Part shown: in pieces, positions 36,190 through 45,513 of the stretch
Position numbering within the stretch: the first letter of the stretch is position 1
How the letters are laid out: each line of letters starts with the position of its first letter
Assembly: GCF_014697415.1 (NCBI RefSeq)
Contig: NZ_JACJRT010000009.1
Location: forward strand, 62,001 to 126,000
Origin: Cyanobium sp. FACHB-13342
GTDB taxonomy: Bacteria; Cyanobacteriota; Cyanobacteriia; PCC-6307; Cyanobiaceae
Direction of reading: 5' to 3'
DNA: 64,000 bases
Position numbers and translations under genes: made by a program
Notes under the pieces: model-generated
The model's input: only the letters and a program-made list of their open reading frames with translations
Database searches by the model: none
What the model was told of the DNA's origin: nothing

Positions 36190-37619
36190 CACCGATCCAC
36201 CATCGCCCGCTCCGGCCCCTTGGGCTGATCCTCGCCCTGATGACGATGGCCAGCGTGCCGGGCCCAGCCCTAGCCGCCACGCCAGCCGCCATAGCGCCGG
36301 CGGCCACCACCGCCCCAACCCCCGCCGAAGCGAAGGCCATCGCCGAGGAGGCCTGGCTCTACGCCTACGCGCCGCTGCAGGGCTACCAGACCTTCTGGAA
36401 CCAGACCCAGAACAAGGCCTTTCCGGGCTATGTGGGCGGGTTCAACCGGTTCCGCCACTACAGCCGTTCGGCCACCCCGGCAGACACGGACATCGTCACC
36501 CCCAACAACGACACGCCCTACTCCTGGGCCTGGCTGGATCTGCGGGCCGAGCCGATCGTGCTGAAGCTGCCGGCGGTGAAGGCACCCCGGTATTACGTGA
36601 ACCAGTGGTTCGACCTCTACACCCATAACTTCGCCTATACCGGCGTGCGGGCCACGGGGCGCGGCGCCGGCACCTACCTGTTCGGCGGCCCCCGCTGGCG
36701 GGGCACGGTTCCCAAAGGAATCACCAAGGTGTTCCGGGCCGAGACCGATTTCGTGGGCACCCTCACCCGCACCCAGCTCAACGGACCCGACGACATCCCC
36801 GCCCTGCAGGCGCTGCAGGCCCAGTACCAACTGATCCCCCTCTCGCGCTTTGAAGGAACCCAGCCCCCCAGGCCCGCACCGGCGGTGACCTGGCCTGCCT
36901 GGGATGCCGCCAAGGCCGAGGGAATCGGCTTCATCAGCTATCTCAACGCCCTGCTGCCGTTCATGCCCACCGTGCCCTCGGAGAGGGCGCTGATGGCGCG
37001 CTTTGCCCGCATCGGCATCGGCCCGGGCCGCCCCTTTGATCCGAATCAGCTCCAGCCCGCCACCCGCAGCGCCATCGAGGCCGGGGTGGCCGCCGCCGCC
37101 GCCAACCTGCGTACCAAGGCCCTGGCCCAGAGCAGTTCGAAGGGGTTCTTCGGCACCCGTGACGAACTGGGCAGCGACTACCTCACCTACCGCGCCATGG
37201 GGGCGATGCTGGGGATCTACGGCAACAGCAGTGCCGAGGCCTTCTACGCCAGCCAACAGACGGGCCCCGACGGCAAGGTGCTCGACGGCCGTCGCCAGTG
37301 GGTGCTGCGGTTCCCCGCCGGCCAGTTGCCGCCGGTGCGTGAGTTCTGGTCGATCACGATGTACAACCTGCCCCAGCGGTTGCTGGTGGCCAATCCGATC
37401 AACCGCTATTCAATCGGGGATCGCACCCAGGGCCTGAAGCTGGGGCCCGACGGCTCCCTGGAGATCTATCTCCAGCATGACAACCCAGGGCCAGACAAGG
37501 TCTCCAACTGGTTACCCGCCCCCGCTGGGCCCTTCTTCTTCGTGGGCCGTCTCTATGGACCAGGCCCGTCGGCCCTCTCCGGGCAATGGCAGCTGCCCCC
37601 CCTGCAGGAACGCCCCTAG
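36186..37619 (+). CDS. Exported DUF1254/DUF1214 domain protein (second of a tandem pair)
   Basis: Paralogue of the preceding gene, 477 residues, also with a Sec signal peptide (about 1-32, ending GPALAATP). DUF1254 region: EAWLYAYAPLQGYQTFWNQT and IVTPNNDTPYSWAWLDLRAE; DUF1214 region: REFWSITMYNLPQRLLVANP and a C-terminal FFVGRLYGPG. The two copies share the domain order but differ strongly in sequence, so this is an old duplication or the two were acquired together. The four-base overlap with the first gene implies a joint complex or pathway. The stop overlaps the convergent nagB stop by four bases. Function not inferred. Confidence 0.85.
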   Translation: MTPIHHRPLRPLGLILALMTMASVPGPALAATPAAIAPAATTAPTPAEAKAIAEEAWLYAYAPLQGYQTFWNQTQNKAFPGYVGGFNRFRHYSRSATPADTDIVTPNNDTPYSWAWLDLRAEPIVLKLPAVKAPRYYVNQWFDLYTHNFAYTGVRATGRGAGTYLFGGPRWRGTVPKGITKVFRAETDFVGTLTRTQLNGPDDIPALQALQAQYQLIPLSRFEGTQPPRPAPAVTWPAWDAAKAEGIGFISYLNALLPFMPTVPSERALMARFARIGIGPGRPFDPNQLQPATRSAIEAGVAAAAANLRTKALAQSSSKGFFGTRDELGSDYLTYRAMGAMLGIYGNSSAEAFYASQQTGPDGKVLDGRRQWVLRFPAGQLPPVREFWSITMYNLPQRLLVANPINRYSIGDRTQGLKLGPDGSLEIYLQHDNPGPDKVSNWLPAPAGPFFFVGRLYGPGPSALSGQWQLPPLQERP

Positions 37620-38371
37620 CGCTCCTGGGGGAGGGCGGTGGCTGCAGGGCCATCCACCAGCACCTCCAGCCGCGGGTGGTGCTGCAGCCAACTGGCCGGC
37701 ACCTCCGGGCAGGGAGGCTCCAGCAGCGCCCGGCGCAGCATCGAGGCCTTGGCCGCACCGGTCACCACCAGGAGAATCCGCTCGGCCGCCAGGATCTCGG
37801 CCAATCCCAGGGTGATCGCCTGGAGCGGCACCGCCCCGGCATCCCCGCCGAAGGCCGGGGCGTTCTGGGCCCGGGTGGCGGCACTGAGCGCCAGGCAACG
37901 GCAGGGGGCCTCCGGGCCACAGGGGGGTTCGTTGAAGCCCACGTGACCATTGCTGCCCAAGCCCAGGAGCTGCAGACCGATCCCCCCTGCGCCAACCAGG
38001 GCCGCCCGATAGCGCCCGGCCTCCTGCAGGGGATCGGCCGCCAGGCCATCGGGCAGCTGCACCTGGGCCGGCGCCAACCCGAGCGGGCCCTGCAGCTGAT
38101 CCGCCATGAACGCGGCGAAGGAACGGGGATCGGTCGGCCCGAGGCCGACGTATTCATCGAGGTTGAAGCTGAGCCAGCCCTGCCGGATGGCCTGCTGGTC
38201 CGGCGCGTTGAACCGATCAAACTGCCGCCGCAAGGCGCCATACACGGGCACCATGGTGCGTCCCGTGGCCAGGCCCAGGGGACGGGGACAGGAGGCGCGA
38301 CGCTCCTGCAACAGCCGCTCCGCCACCGCCTCGGCCACGGCCCCGGGGTCTGCCATCACGGTCAACTCCAC
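37616..38371 (-). CDS. nagB: Glucosamine-6-phosphate deaminase
   Basis: Converts glucosamine 6-phosphate to fructose 6-phosphate and ammonia; 251 residues. Signature residues are in [28 protein letters not shown] (catalytic Asp), [16 protein letters not shown] (catalytic His and Glu region) and [14 protein letters not shown]. Related 6-phosphogluconolactonases lack the GHVGFNEP combination, so NagB is preferred. ATG at 38371. No nagA or amino-sugar transporter is next to it. It lies 2 bases after the SpoIID-domain gene stop and is likely on the same message. Confidence 0.9.
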   Translation of the reverse strand: MELTVMADPGAVAEAVAERLLQERRASCPRPLGLATGRTMVPVYGALRRQFDRFNAPDQQAIRQGWLSFNLDEYVGLGPTDPRSFAAFMADQLQGPLGLAPAQVQLPDGLAADPLQEAGRYRAALVGAGGIGLQLLGLGSNGHVGFNEPPCGPEAPCRCLALSAATRAQNAPAFGGDAGAVPLQAITLGLAEILAAERILLVVTGAAKASMLRRALLEPPCPEVPASWLQHHPRLEVLVDGPAATALPQER

Positions 38372-38373
38372 GG

Positions 38374-39699
38374 TCAGGGGGTGCCGTAGGGACGCAACTC
38401 CGCTCCCCGGTAGTAGTGGCGCAGGATCTGGTCATAGGTCTGGCCCCGCTGGGCCAGACCGTGGGCCCCCCACTGGCTCATCCCCACCCCATGGCCGTAG
38501 CCCCGGCCGATGGCCAGCAGCGACGGCGGGGGCACCTGCATGGGCGGCTGATCCGGGGTCGGGGCAGGATCGGCGCCGCGACCCTGGCCGTCCAAGGGCA
38601 GCAGCGGGGGCAAGGCCGGCAGGGCCGCCAATTCGGGGGCCACCACCTCAAAGCGCACCAGGGTGCTCTTGAGGCCGAGGCGACTGCGCAACTGGGCGCC
38701 GGTGAGCACCAGGGTGCCGCTGGGGCCGATCACCCGGGCTTGGCGAACCCGGCCGGAGCCCGTGGTGGCGAGCACCTCGATGCTCTGGGCGCCGCCGATC
38801 TCGCCGAAAGCTTTTTGCAGCTGGTCGGGTTCCAATCGCTGCTGCCAGGCATGCACCGGGCTGTGCTGGTCAAAGTCGGGCACGCTCACCAGGTAGGGGA
38901 GCTGCTGACTCCAGAGATCACCACTGTTTTCCGTGCTCCCACCGGCACTGCTGTGAAACACCGCATTGGCCAAACTGGAGCCGTAGATCAACACCTGGCC
39001 GCGGGTGCTAGCCACGGCCTGGCGGGTGGAGGGGGTTTCCGCCTCCACGCCCTTGTACACCTGGCTCGACACGGTGGCGCTCACGTCAAAGGGGGCCGCG
39101 GGCTTCCGCTGCCGCAGGGCGTAGGTCCGAGCCGCCACCGCCTGGGCCCGCAGGGCTGCCTGGGGCCAACTGGCCGGCATTTCGCTGCCCACCACGCTGG
39201 GCAGGTAGTCCTCCAGGGGCACATGGTTGATGGCCTGCAGGGCCGAGCCCGCCACCAACAGTTGCAGGCGCCCCCGATAGCCCCGCTGCTGCAGCTGGAA
39301 CGCGGCCCCATCCCCAGGAAGGAGGGCAAGAGCCTGGTCCAGCGGGGCCGTCGAAGCGGCCGGTGCCGGTTCCAACCAGAGTTCGGCCACCGCCGGCAGG
39401 GCCTCCACGGCGCCGCCGCGCTCCAGCTCCAGGCCACCGGAGGCGGCCAGCGTCACCACCAGCCTCTCGCTGGGTGCCACGGGCCAGCGCCGGGCGCCGG
39501 CCCGCAACACCAGCGGCTGCTGCCGGGCGACCAGGGGAACCCGCGATGCCTCCAGCAGCAGCACCCGCACCTGGGGGTCGGCACTCTGCGCCCGCAGGGC
39601 GGCGGGCACCGCCCCGACCCCCACCAGGGCCAGAACGGGCCAGCCCACCAGCCCGCTTGCCAGCCAGGAGACCAGGGAAGAGCGGGACAAGGGCATCAC
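38374..39699 (-). CDS. SpoIID/LytB-domain protein, probable peptidoglycan-acting enzyme
   Basis: Exported protein of 441 residues. A hydrophobic N-terminus (about 8-37) is a signal or anchor. The SpoIID domain spans about 150-435; the catalytic region is [15 protein letters not shown] followed by [13 protein letters not shown], and the C-terminus has [19 protein letters not shown]. Sporulation SpoIID proteins are lytic transglycosylases that act on denuded glycan strands; cyanobacterial members are thought to act on the cell wall. An insert rich in Pro and Gln (about 365-390) precedes the final block. It probably forms a two-gene unit with nagB, which handles an amino sugar of the wall, an inference from location only. 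Confidence 0.88.
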   Translation of the reverse strand: MMPLSRSSLVSWLASGLVGWPVLALVGVGAVPAALRAQSADPQVRVLLLEASRVPLVARQQPLVLRAGARRWPVAPSERLVVTLAASGGLELERGGAVEALPAVAELWLEPAPAASTAPLDQALALLPGDGAAFQLQQRGYRGRLQLLVAGSALQAINHVPLEDYLPSVVGSEMPASWPQAALRAQAVAARTYALRQRKPAAPFDVSATVSSQVYKGVEAETPSTRQAVASTRGQVLIYGSSLANAVFHSSAGGSTENSGDLWSQQLPYLVSVPDFDQHSPVHAWQQRLEPDQLQKAFGEIGGAQSIEVLATTGSGRVRQARVIGPSGTLVLTGAQLRSRLGLKSTLVRFEVVAPELAALPALPPLLPLDGQGRGADPAPTPDQPPMQVPPPSLLAIGRGYGHGVGMSQWGAHGLAQRGQTYDQILRHYYRGAELRPYGTP

Positions 39700-39768
39700 C
39701 GGGACAGGTTCCTGCTCAGGGGGCCCATTGTGCCCGGCGTGGCAGCATGCGCCAGAGGCGGCAGGACC

Positions 39769-40728
39769 GTGCAGGTCACCTTTCTAGGCACCAGTTCCGG
39801 CGTGCCCACCCGGGGCCGCAACGTGTCGGCGGTGGCGCTGCGGCTACCCCAGCGCAGTGAGCTGTGGCTGTTCGACTGCGGCGAGGGCACCCAGCACCAG
39901 TTCCTCCGCAGCGAGCTGCGGGTGAGCCAGCTGCGCCGGATCTTCATCACCCACATGCATGGCGACCACGTGTTTGGCCTGCCAGGCCTGCTGGCCAGCC
40001 TCGGCCTGGCTGGCACCTGCACGGGCATCGACCTCTACGGCCCCGATCCCCTGCGCGACTACCTCGAAGGGGTGCTGCGCACCTCCTCCACCCGGATCGG
40101 TTACCCCCTGCGCACCCACAAGGTCCAGCCCGCCGCCAGCAGCGGCGCCATGCTGCTCGACGACGACGACCTCACCGTGCGCTGCGCCCCCCTCACCCAC
40201 CGGGTCCCGGCCTTCGCCTACCGGGTGGATCAAAAACCCCGCCCAGGCCGGTTTGATGTGGAGCGGGCCAGGGCCGAGGGCATCCCGCCAGGGCCGATCT
40301 ATGCGGAGCTCAAGGCCGGACGCACCGTGACCCTCGACGATGGCCGGATCATCAAGGGGGCCAGCCTGTGCGGCCCCGAGCGCCCGGGGGCGAGTGTCGT
40401 GTATTGCACCGACACCGTGTTCTGCGAGGCGGCGGTGGAGCTGGCCCGGGGAGCCGACCTGCTGATCCACGAATCCACCTTCTCCCACGCCGAAGCGGAG
40501 CTGGCCTACCAGCGCCAGCACTCCACCAGCACCATGGCCGCCCAAACCGCGCTGGAAGCGGGCGTCAAGCAACTGGTGCTCACCCACCTGAGCCCCCGCT
40601 ACATGCCCGGCAATCCCATGACCCCCGACGACCTGGTGGCGGAGGCCAGCGCCATCTTCCCCAACACCCTGGTGGCCAAGGATTTCCTCAGCCTCGACAT
40701 CACCCCAGCCGATCCGGCCACGGCCTAG
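39769..40728 (+). CDS. rnz: Ribonuclease Z (tRNA 3'-end processing)
   Basis: Zinc-dependent endonuclease of 319 residues that removes 3' trailers from tRNA precursors; important here because the tRNA gene in this window does not encode CCA. It begins with [16 protein letters not shown] and has the metallo-beta-lactamase motif [15 protein letters not shown], later CTDTVF, HESTF and LTHLSPRY. The GTG at 39769 is chosen because the family starts there; the frame runs open 1.3 kb upstream over antisense DNA. The gap to the divergent SpoIID-domain gene is 69 bases. Confidence 0.95.
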   Translation: MQVTFLGTSSGVPTRGRNVSAVALRLPQRSELWLFDCGEGTQHQFLRSELRVSQLRRIFITHMHGDHVFGLPGLLASLGLAGTCTGIDLYGPDPLRDYLEGVLRTSSTRIGYPLRTHKVQPAASSGAMLLDDDDLTVRCAPLTHRVPAFAYRVDQKPRPGRFDVERARAEGIPPGPIYAELKAGRTVTLDDGRIIKGASLCGPERPGASVVYCTDTVFCEAAVELARGADLLIHESTFSHAEAELAYQRQHSTSTMAAQTALEAGVKQLVLTHLSPRYMPGNPMTPDDLVAEASAIFPNTLVAKDFLSLDITPADPATA

Positions 40729-40825
40729 GCCTGCAACAGTTCACGCGATTCCGCTCCGGAGGGCCCTTCCCCCGTGATACAAGGTCTCCGATGCGGTCTT
40801 TCCGCCTACCCGCCGGCTTTTCCCA

Positions 40826-41374
40826 ATGGCCTCCTCCTTCTCCTCGGCTGCCTTCCGCAGGGCCAGCTTCAGCAGTGCCGTTCGCGCCCTTGCCCGAACC
40901 CTGCTGGCCGCACCCCTGGCCCTGCTGTTGTGCCTGGGCATCGGCAGCCCAGCCCTGGCGGCCCAGTGGAGCACGGAGCAGCTCACCGTGCCCGCCACCC
41001 CTGACGGCACCCTGGTGACCTTCAGCGAGCAGGAGATCAAGGCCGGACGCAAGGTGTTCAACAGCAGCTGCGGTGAGTGCCACGCCGGCGGCATCACCAA
41101 GACCAACCAGAACGTGGGCCTCGACCCCGAGACCCTGGCCCTGGCCACTCCGCCCCGGGACAACGTCGAGGCCTTGGTCGACTACATGAAAGATCCCACG
41201 TCCTACGACGGGGAATACAGCATCGCCGACGTGCACCCGAGCCTGCGCAGCAGCGACATCTTCGTGAAGATGCGCGATCTCGACGACGACGACCTGCGTC
41301 TGATGGCCGGCTACATCCTGGTGGCCCCCAAGGTGCAGGGTGTTCAGTGGGGCGGCGGCAAGATCTACTTCTGA
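40826..41374 (+). CDS. psbV: Photosystem II cytochrome c550
   Basis: Lumenal extrinsic subunit that stabilises the oxygen-evolving complex; 182 residues. Signal peptide about 1-45 (hydrophobic core, cleavage after SPALA). Haem c is attached at Cys82-Gly-Glu-Cys85-His86; the second axial ligand is probably His137 in VHPSLRSSDIF. Conserved psbV text includes KTNQNVGLDPE, MKDPTSYDG and the C-terminus WGGGKIYF. Upstream, GTGATACAAG near 40774-40783 may be a -10 element, though no -35 is clear. A strong terminator follows. Monocistronic. Confidence 0.97.
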   Translation: MASSFSSAAFRRASFSSAVRALARTLLAAPLALLLCLGIGSPALAAQWSTEQLTVPATPDGTLVTFSEQEIKAGRKVFNSSCGECHAGGITKTNQNVGLDPETLALATPPRDNVEALVDYMKDPTSYDGEYSIADVHPSLRSSDIFVKMRDLDDDDLRLMAGYILVAPKVQGVQWGGGKIYF

Positions 41375-41404
41375 GCAAGCACAGCAGATCCAGTGCCCCT
41401 TTCG

Positions 41405-41431
41405 AGCCGGTGTTTTCCACACCGGCTTTTT
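41405..41431 (+). terminator. Rho-independent terminator of psbV
   Basis: A 9-bp perfect stem, AGCCGGTGT (41405-41413) with ACACCGGCT (41419-41427), loop TTTCC, followed by T residues to 41431. It lies 30 bases after the psbV stop and abuts the convergent hypothetical gene's stop. Confidence 0.92.
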
Positions 41432-41897
41432 AATGGCCCGCCGTCTCCGGGGGACGGCTGTTGGCTGGATCGAGCGAGCCGGGCTGCTTGCTGTACCACC
41501 ACTCCTGCAGATCAGCGTCCAGCCGCACCGGAAATAGGGTGATTACCGTGCGGGTGGGGCGGGCTCCTGGCTGGAGCAGCTCCACCGCATAGGAAGGACA
41601 GCGACGCGAGGCGAGATCGGCCACGAAGCGCCGGCCGATACGCCGCCAGCTGGGCTCCTTGCTGCGCCAGGCCAGACGGCAGCAGGGCCAGGGCAGCTCC
41701 TCACGATCAAACAGGCGGCAGCACGGCCCCAGCACCCGGTAGCTGTACTGACCACCAGGGCTGGTGTGCTCGCTCCCCGGCTCCAGCAGGGCTGCGACGT
41801 GGCCCCGGGAGGGGGGTGCCTGGGCTGACACAGAACGACGGCTCCGAGATGACAGCAAAAAGCCACCCCGCAGGGTGGCAGAGAGGGATCCGGCCAT
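41430..41897 (-). CDS. Hypothetical cysteine- and arginine-rich protein
   Basis: A 155-residue open frame starting at the ATG 41897, the best start in a frame that stays open to 42056 (where it would overlap petF). Its central part GQYSYRVLGPCCRLFDREELPWPCCRLAW and DLASRRCPSYAVELLQPG looks structured and protein-like, whereas the first 40 residues are Ser/Arg/Pro-rich. No domain is recognised, and no signal peptide or membrane helix is seen. Possible metal binding by the paired cysteines is speculation. It is convergent with psbV, ending at the terminator. Its reality is moderately supported by the structured middle and by the otherwise empty 600 bases. Confidence 0.5.
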   Translation of the reverse strand: MAGSLSATLRGGFLLSSRSRRSVSAQAPPSRGHVAALLEPGSEHTSPGGQYSYRVLGPCCRLFDREELPWPCCRLAWRSKEPSWRRIGRRFVADLASRRCPSYAVELLQPGARPTRTVITLFPVRLDADLQEWWYSKQPGSLDPANSRPPETAGH

Positions 41898-41982
41898 CAA
41901 GGCACGGAAGGGTGCCTGGCAGGGGCCGGAAGCAGCATGGCTGCCCTGGCTCAAGGCCAGGGGCCATGACCCAAGCGGGAAC

Positions 41983-42282
41983 TCAGTAGAGCTCTTCTTC
42001 GGCGTGGGTCTTGATGGTGCAATCGCTGGTGGGGTAGGCCACGCAGGTGAGCACAAACCCAGCTTCGATCTGGTCGTCGTCCAGGAAGCTCTGGTCGCTC
42101 TGGTCCACGGTGCCGGCGGTCAACTTGCCAGCGCAGGTGGAGCAGGCGCCGGCACGGCAGGAGTAGGGCAGGTCGATGCCCTGCTCCTCAGCGGCGTCGA
42201 GGATGTACTGGTCGTCAGGAACCTCGATGGTCTTGTTGAGGCCTTCGCTCTCGCTGATGAGGGTGACCTTGTAGGAAGCCAT
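41983..42282 (-). CDS. petF: Plant-type [2Fe-2S] ferredoxin
   Basis: Main soluble electron carrier from photosystem I to FNR, nitrate/nitrite reductases and FTR; 99 residues. The iron-sulphur ligands are Cys42, Cys47, Cys50 and Cys80 in [16 protein letters not shown] and VLTCVAYP. The acidic surface and C-terminus HAEEELY are typical of photosynthetic PetF. ATG at 42282 with the usual [10 protein letters not shown] start. It lies 141 bases after prmA on the same strand, with an inverted repeat at the prmA end, so it probably has its own promoter. ftrV, part of its partner reductase FTR, is 11 kb away. Confidence 0.97.
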   Translation of the reverse strand: MASYKVTLISESEGLNKTIEVPDDQYILDAAEEQGIDLPYSCRAGACSTCAGKLTAGTVDQSDQSFLDDDQIEAGFVLTCVAYPTSDCTIKTHAEEELY

Positions 42283-42403
42283 GAAAGGGATTGGGGCTCA
42301 CAGGCACCCGGAAGCCGGGCCTGTAGGACCCGCCCTTCATACATCCGCCGCGCACCTTTCCTGCCGATTTGTCAGCGAGGACGGAGGAAGCCCAATCAAA
42401 GCC

Positions 42404-42425
42404 AAGGCACAGATCAGCGTGCCTT
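42404..42425 (-). terminator. Inverted repeat at the end of prmA, terminator-like but lacking a T run
   Basis: AAGGCAC (42404-42410) and GTGCCTT (42419-42425) form a 7-bp stem with an 8-base loop that overlaps the prmA stop codon. On the minus strand it is followed by GGCTTTGATT rather than a run of T, so termination would be weak. It may partly insulate petF from prmA. Confidence 0.35.
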
Positions 42426-43326
42426 ATGCAACACGGCGGATCGTTAGCAGGCCCCACTGGCTCTGCTGGGCGGTGAGTTCGGCCCGCCAGCCCTCCTCCA
42501 GCAACGCCTGTTGGAGGGCGGGGGCCTGGTCCACCAGCAGGCCGCTGAGCAGGCCGACTCCGTGGGGAGCCAACAGGGTGTGAAAAGCCGGACACAGGGC
42601 CTGAATCACCGGCGCCAGGATGTTGCAGAGCAGCAAATCGGCTGGCTGGCCGTCGAGCAGACCGGCCAGGGTGTCTGCCGACCCCAGCGCCACCCGGACC
42701 TGGTCCGTCAGCCCGTTGAGGCCGGCATTGTCGGCGGTAGCCCGCACCGCCAGGGAATCGGTATCGGCGGCGGCCAGGGAAACCGCCCCCAGGCGCAGGG
42801 CCGCCAGGCCCAGCACGCCACTGCCGCAGCCGAGATCGGCCAGCCGTACGCCCGCCAGATCCAGGGATTCGAGCGCTTCGAGACAGAGGCGCGTGGTGGG
42901 GTGACTGCCGGTGCCGAAGGCGCTGCCCGGATCCATGACGATCACCTGGCGCCCGGCATGCTCGGGCGGGCAGGGCAACCAGGCGGGAAGGATCAGCAGC
43001 AGCTGGCCCACGGGATCAGCCTGCCAGTGCTGCTTCCAGCTGAGGCTCCAGTCTTCCTCAGCCTGCTGGCTCCACTGCAGGGGCGGCAGGTCCAAACCGA
43101 AGGGCTGCGCCAGGGGCGCCAGGGCCTGCTCGAGCTGCCAGCGCTCGTGCTCGGGCCAATCGCTCGCTGGCAGCCAGGCGATCAGCTGGCGTTCAGCGGG
43201 AGCCTCTGGACGGTGCTGGACCGCAACCCGGGGAATCCCCAGGGCACCGAGCTTCCACACCAGGGATTCCTCGAGTTCCGGCAGGGACGCCAGCTCCAGC
43301 CGCCACCAACCCGGCGCGGTCCCCAT
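42424..43326 (-). CDS. prmA: Ribosomal protein L11 methyltransferase
   Basis: Trimethylates ribosomal protein L11; 300 residues. The N-terminal substrate-recognition domain is followed by the class I methyltransferase core with MDPGSAFGTGSHPTTRLCLEAL, characteristic of PrmA, and motif I LADLGCGSGVLGLAALRLGA, then LLCNILAPVI. The ATG at 43326 overlaps the serA stop by one base (TGATG), so translation is coupled to serA. Family length is normal. Confidence 0.95.
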   Translation of the reverse strand: MGTAPGWWRLELASLPELEESLVWKLGALGIPRVAVQHRPEAPAERQLIAWLPASDWPEHERWQLEQALAPLAQPFGLDLPPLQWSQQAEEDWSLSWKQHWQADPVGQLLLILPAWLPCPPEHAGRQVIVMDPGSAFGTGSHPTTRLCLEALESLDLAGVRLADLGCGSGVLGLAALRLGAVSLAAADTDSLAVRATADNAGLNGLTDQVRVALGSADTLAGLLDGQPADLLLCNILAPVIQALCPAFHTLLAPHGVGLLSGLLVDQAPALQQALLEEGWRAELTAQQSQWGLLTIRRVA

Positions 43327-44912
43327 CAGAGGGTGACCGGATGGGCTTCCTGGATGCCGTTGATGGCGTGCACCGAAGCCAACAGGCTCGGAGGAATCGG
43401 ATCATCGAGGCTGAGCACCATCACGGCGTCGCCGCGCACGATGCGGCGACCCACCTGCATCGAGGCGATGTTGACGTTGTGCTCGCCGAGCAGGGAGCCC
43501 AGATGGCCGATGATGCCAGGCATGTCGCGGTGGCGGGTGAACAGCATGTGGCGGCTGGGGGCCACGTTCACCGGAAACTCATCGATGGTGGTGATCCGCA
43601 GTTCACCCTCGGCGAACACCGCCCCGGTGACGGTGTGGTTGCCGTTGGACCCCTTGGAACTGAGCTGCAGGGAGCCGCCCGCGAAATCGCGGCTGGCGTC
43701 GTCCTTCACCTCCACCACGTGGAGGCCCCGCTCCTTGGCCTCCAGGCTGGCGTTCACGTAGTTGATGCTGTCGCCGAGGGCGGTGGAGAGCAGGCCCTTG
43801 AGGGCCGCCACCACCAGGGGCTGGGCGGGGTGGGCGGCAAAATCGCCCTGGAGCCGCACTTCCAGCTCGCTGATGGGGCCGCCGGCCAGCTGGCTCAGCA
43901 GTTGCCCCAGGGTTTCGGCCAGTTGCAGGTGGGGTTTGAGCTGCTCCATCACCTCGGCATTGAGGCCAGGGATGTTGACGGCGCTGCGGGCCGGCAGGCC
44001 CAGCAACACATCCCGGATCTGCTCGGCCACATCGATCGCCACGTTCTCCTGGGCCTCTTCGGTGGAGGCGCCCAGGTGGGGGGTAAGGATCAGGCGCTCC
44101 CGCACCTGGCGCAGGGGCGAGCCGGCCTCGAGGGGCTCATTGGCATACACGTCGAGGGCCGCGCCGCCGATGGTGCCGTTCTCCACCGCCTCGGCCAAAG
44201 CCGCCTCGTCGATGATGCCGCCGCGGGCGCAGTTGACGAGGCGCGCGGTGGGTTTCATGGTGCGCAGCAACTCCGCGTTCACCAGGTTCTCGGTGTCCGG
44301 CGTGCGGGGTAGGTGAAGGCTGATGAAGTCGGCCTCGGCAAACAGGGCCGGCAGGGGCATCAGCCGCACCTGCATCTGCTGGGCCCGCTCCGCGGACACG
44401 AAGGGGTCGTAGGCCATCACATCCATGCCCATGGCCTTGGCCACCCGAGCCACGTGGGAGCCGATCTTGCCCAGGCCCACCACGCCGAGCTTTTTCTTGT
44501 AGAGCTCATTGCCCACGTATTTCTTGCGGTCCCAGCCGCCGGCCATGGTGCTGGCGTGGGCATGGGGCACATGGCGCGAGAGGGCCAGCATCAGGGCCAG
44601 GGCCTGCTCGGCGGCGGCGATGGTGTTGCCCTCGGGGGAATTCACCACCAGCACACCCCGCTTGGTGGCCGCCGGCACATCCACGTTGTCCACCCCGACG
44701 CCGGCGCGGCCGATGATCCGCAGCTTGTCGGCAGCTTCAATGATGTCGGCGGTCACCGTGGTGCCCGAGCGGATCATCAGGGCGTCGTAGTCGGCGATGA
44801 TCGCCTTGAGCTCTTCCGGCGGAAGCCCGGTGCGCACATCCACCGTGGCCACCTGGGACAGGATGTCGATCCCCGCCTGGTCGATGGGATCCGAAACGAG
44901 AACCTTTGTCAT
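43326..44912 (-). CDS. serA: D-3-phosphoglycerate dehydrogenase
   Basis: First enzyme of serine synthesis; 528 residues. Begins MTKVLVSDPIDQAGIDIL; the NAD site is GVVGLGKIGSHVARVAKAMG; catalytic residues lie in NCARGGIIDEAAL (Arg), and ILTPHLGASTEEAQ (His). A middle ASB domain and a C-terminal ACT domain (about 455-528; MPGIIGHLGSLLGEHNVNIASMQ broken over one strand and helix) suggest serine feedback control. The frame is open to 45032, but the ATG at 44912 starts the conserved protein. Coupled to prmA by a one-base overlap. Confidence 0.97.
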   Translation of the reverse strand: MTKVLVSDPIDQAGIDILSQVATVDVRTGLPPEELKAIIADYDALMIRSGTTVTADIIEAADKLRIIGRAGVGVDNVDVPAATKRGVLVVNSPEGNTIAAAEQALALMLALSRHVPHAHASTMAGGWDRKKYVGNELYKKKLGVVGLGKIGSHVARVAKAMGMDVMAYDPFVSAERAQQMQVRLMPLPALFAEADFISLHLPRTPDTENLVNAELLRTMKPTARLVNCARGGIIDEAALAEAVENGTIGGAALDVYANEPLEAGSPLRQVRERLILTPHLGASTEEAQENVAIDVAEQIRDVLLGLPARSAVNIPGLNAEVMEQLKPHLQLAETLGQLLSQLAGGPISELEVRLQGDFAAHPAQPLVVAALKGLLSTALGDSINYVNASLEAKERGLHVVEVKDDASRDFAGGSLQLSSKGSNGNHTVTGAVFAEGELRITTIDEFPVNVAPSRHMLFTRHRDMPGIIGHLGSLLGEHNVNIASMQVGRRIVRGDAVMVLSLDDPIPPSLLASVHAINGIQEAHPVTL

Positions 44913-44994
44913 GCCCGGCGGTGGGGTGGGTGAGCCGGCGGTGCAGTGTAGTGAGCGGCGAGAATCCCCCCAACCCGAAGGAGCAGAGCGCAGC

Positions 44995-45498
44995 GTGGGC
45001 ACGAGTGTGGTGGTGGTGCTGAACGACCGCAAACGGCTGCATCAGCTGCGGGATCGCCTGGCGGCCCTGCAGCCGCCGATGGTGCAGCTGGAGGCCATCG
45101 GCGAAGGGGAGCAGACCCTGGCGGAGGTGGCTCGGCTCAATCCGGCGGTGGCCCGCCGCAACCGCCAGCGCTCGATGGCCCGCTGGCTGATCCCCTTCGG
45201 TTTCCTGGCCGGCCTCACCTTCACCTACATCACCGACCTGGACACCTTCGCCTTCGCCGGCGCCTGGAGCCAGCACCTGATCGGCGCCCTGCTCGGCATG
45301 GGCTCGGGCTGGATGGGCAGCTTCGCCGCCGCGGCCAGTGTGCGTTCCGAGGAGGATGACCGGATCCGCAGCCTGCGCAACCGGGTGGAGGAGGGCCACT
45401 GGCTGCTGCTAGCCGAAACGGCCAACGGCGTCGAGATGCCCTGGATCAGCCTCCAACAGGCCAAGCCCCTGGCGGTGGTGCGTCTGGGCGATGGCTGA
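44995..45498 (+). CDS. Conserved membrane protein of unknown function
   Basis: A 167-residue protein starting at GTG 44995, which follows AAGGAGCAGAGCGCAGC, a good ribosome site about 8 bases away. Residues 1-65 are soluble (VVVVLNDRKRLHQLRDRLAAL), two hydrophobic segments lie at about 66-85 (IPFGFLAGLTFTYI) and 92-122 (HLIGALLGMGSGWMGSFAAA), and the C-terminal 45 residues are soluble and end VRLGDG. It resembles conserved small membrane proteins of Synechococcus. Function not known. It diverges from serA and is 15 bases before the PSII S4 gene, so the two are probably co-transcribed. Confidence 0.65.
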   Translation: MGTSVVVVLNDRKRLHQLRDRLAALQPPMVQLEAIGEGEQTLAEVARLNPAVARRNRQRSMARWLIPFGFLAGLTFTYITDLDTFAFAGAWSQHLIGALLGMGSGWMGSFAAAASVRSEEDDRIRSLRNRVEEGHWLLLAETANGVEMPWISLQQAKPLAVVRLGDG

Positions 45499-45513
45499 GC
45501 AGGCCCGAACCTG

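Noticed and set aside
38416-39768. Apparent N-terminal extension of ribonuclease Z
   Set aside because: Antisense to the SpoIID-domain gene; the RNase Z core starts at 39769.
42404-42425. Inverted repeat at the end of prmA considered as a full terminator
   Set aside because: No T run follows on the minus strand, so it is listed only as terminator-like.
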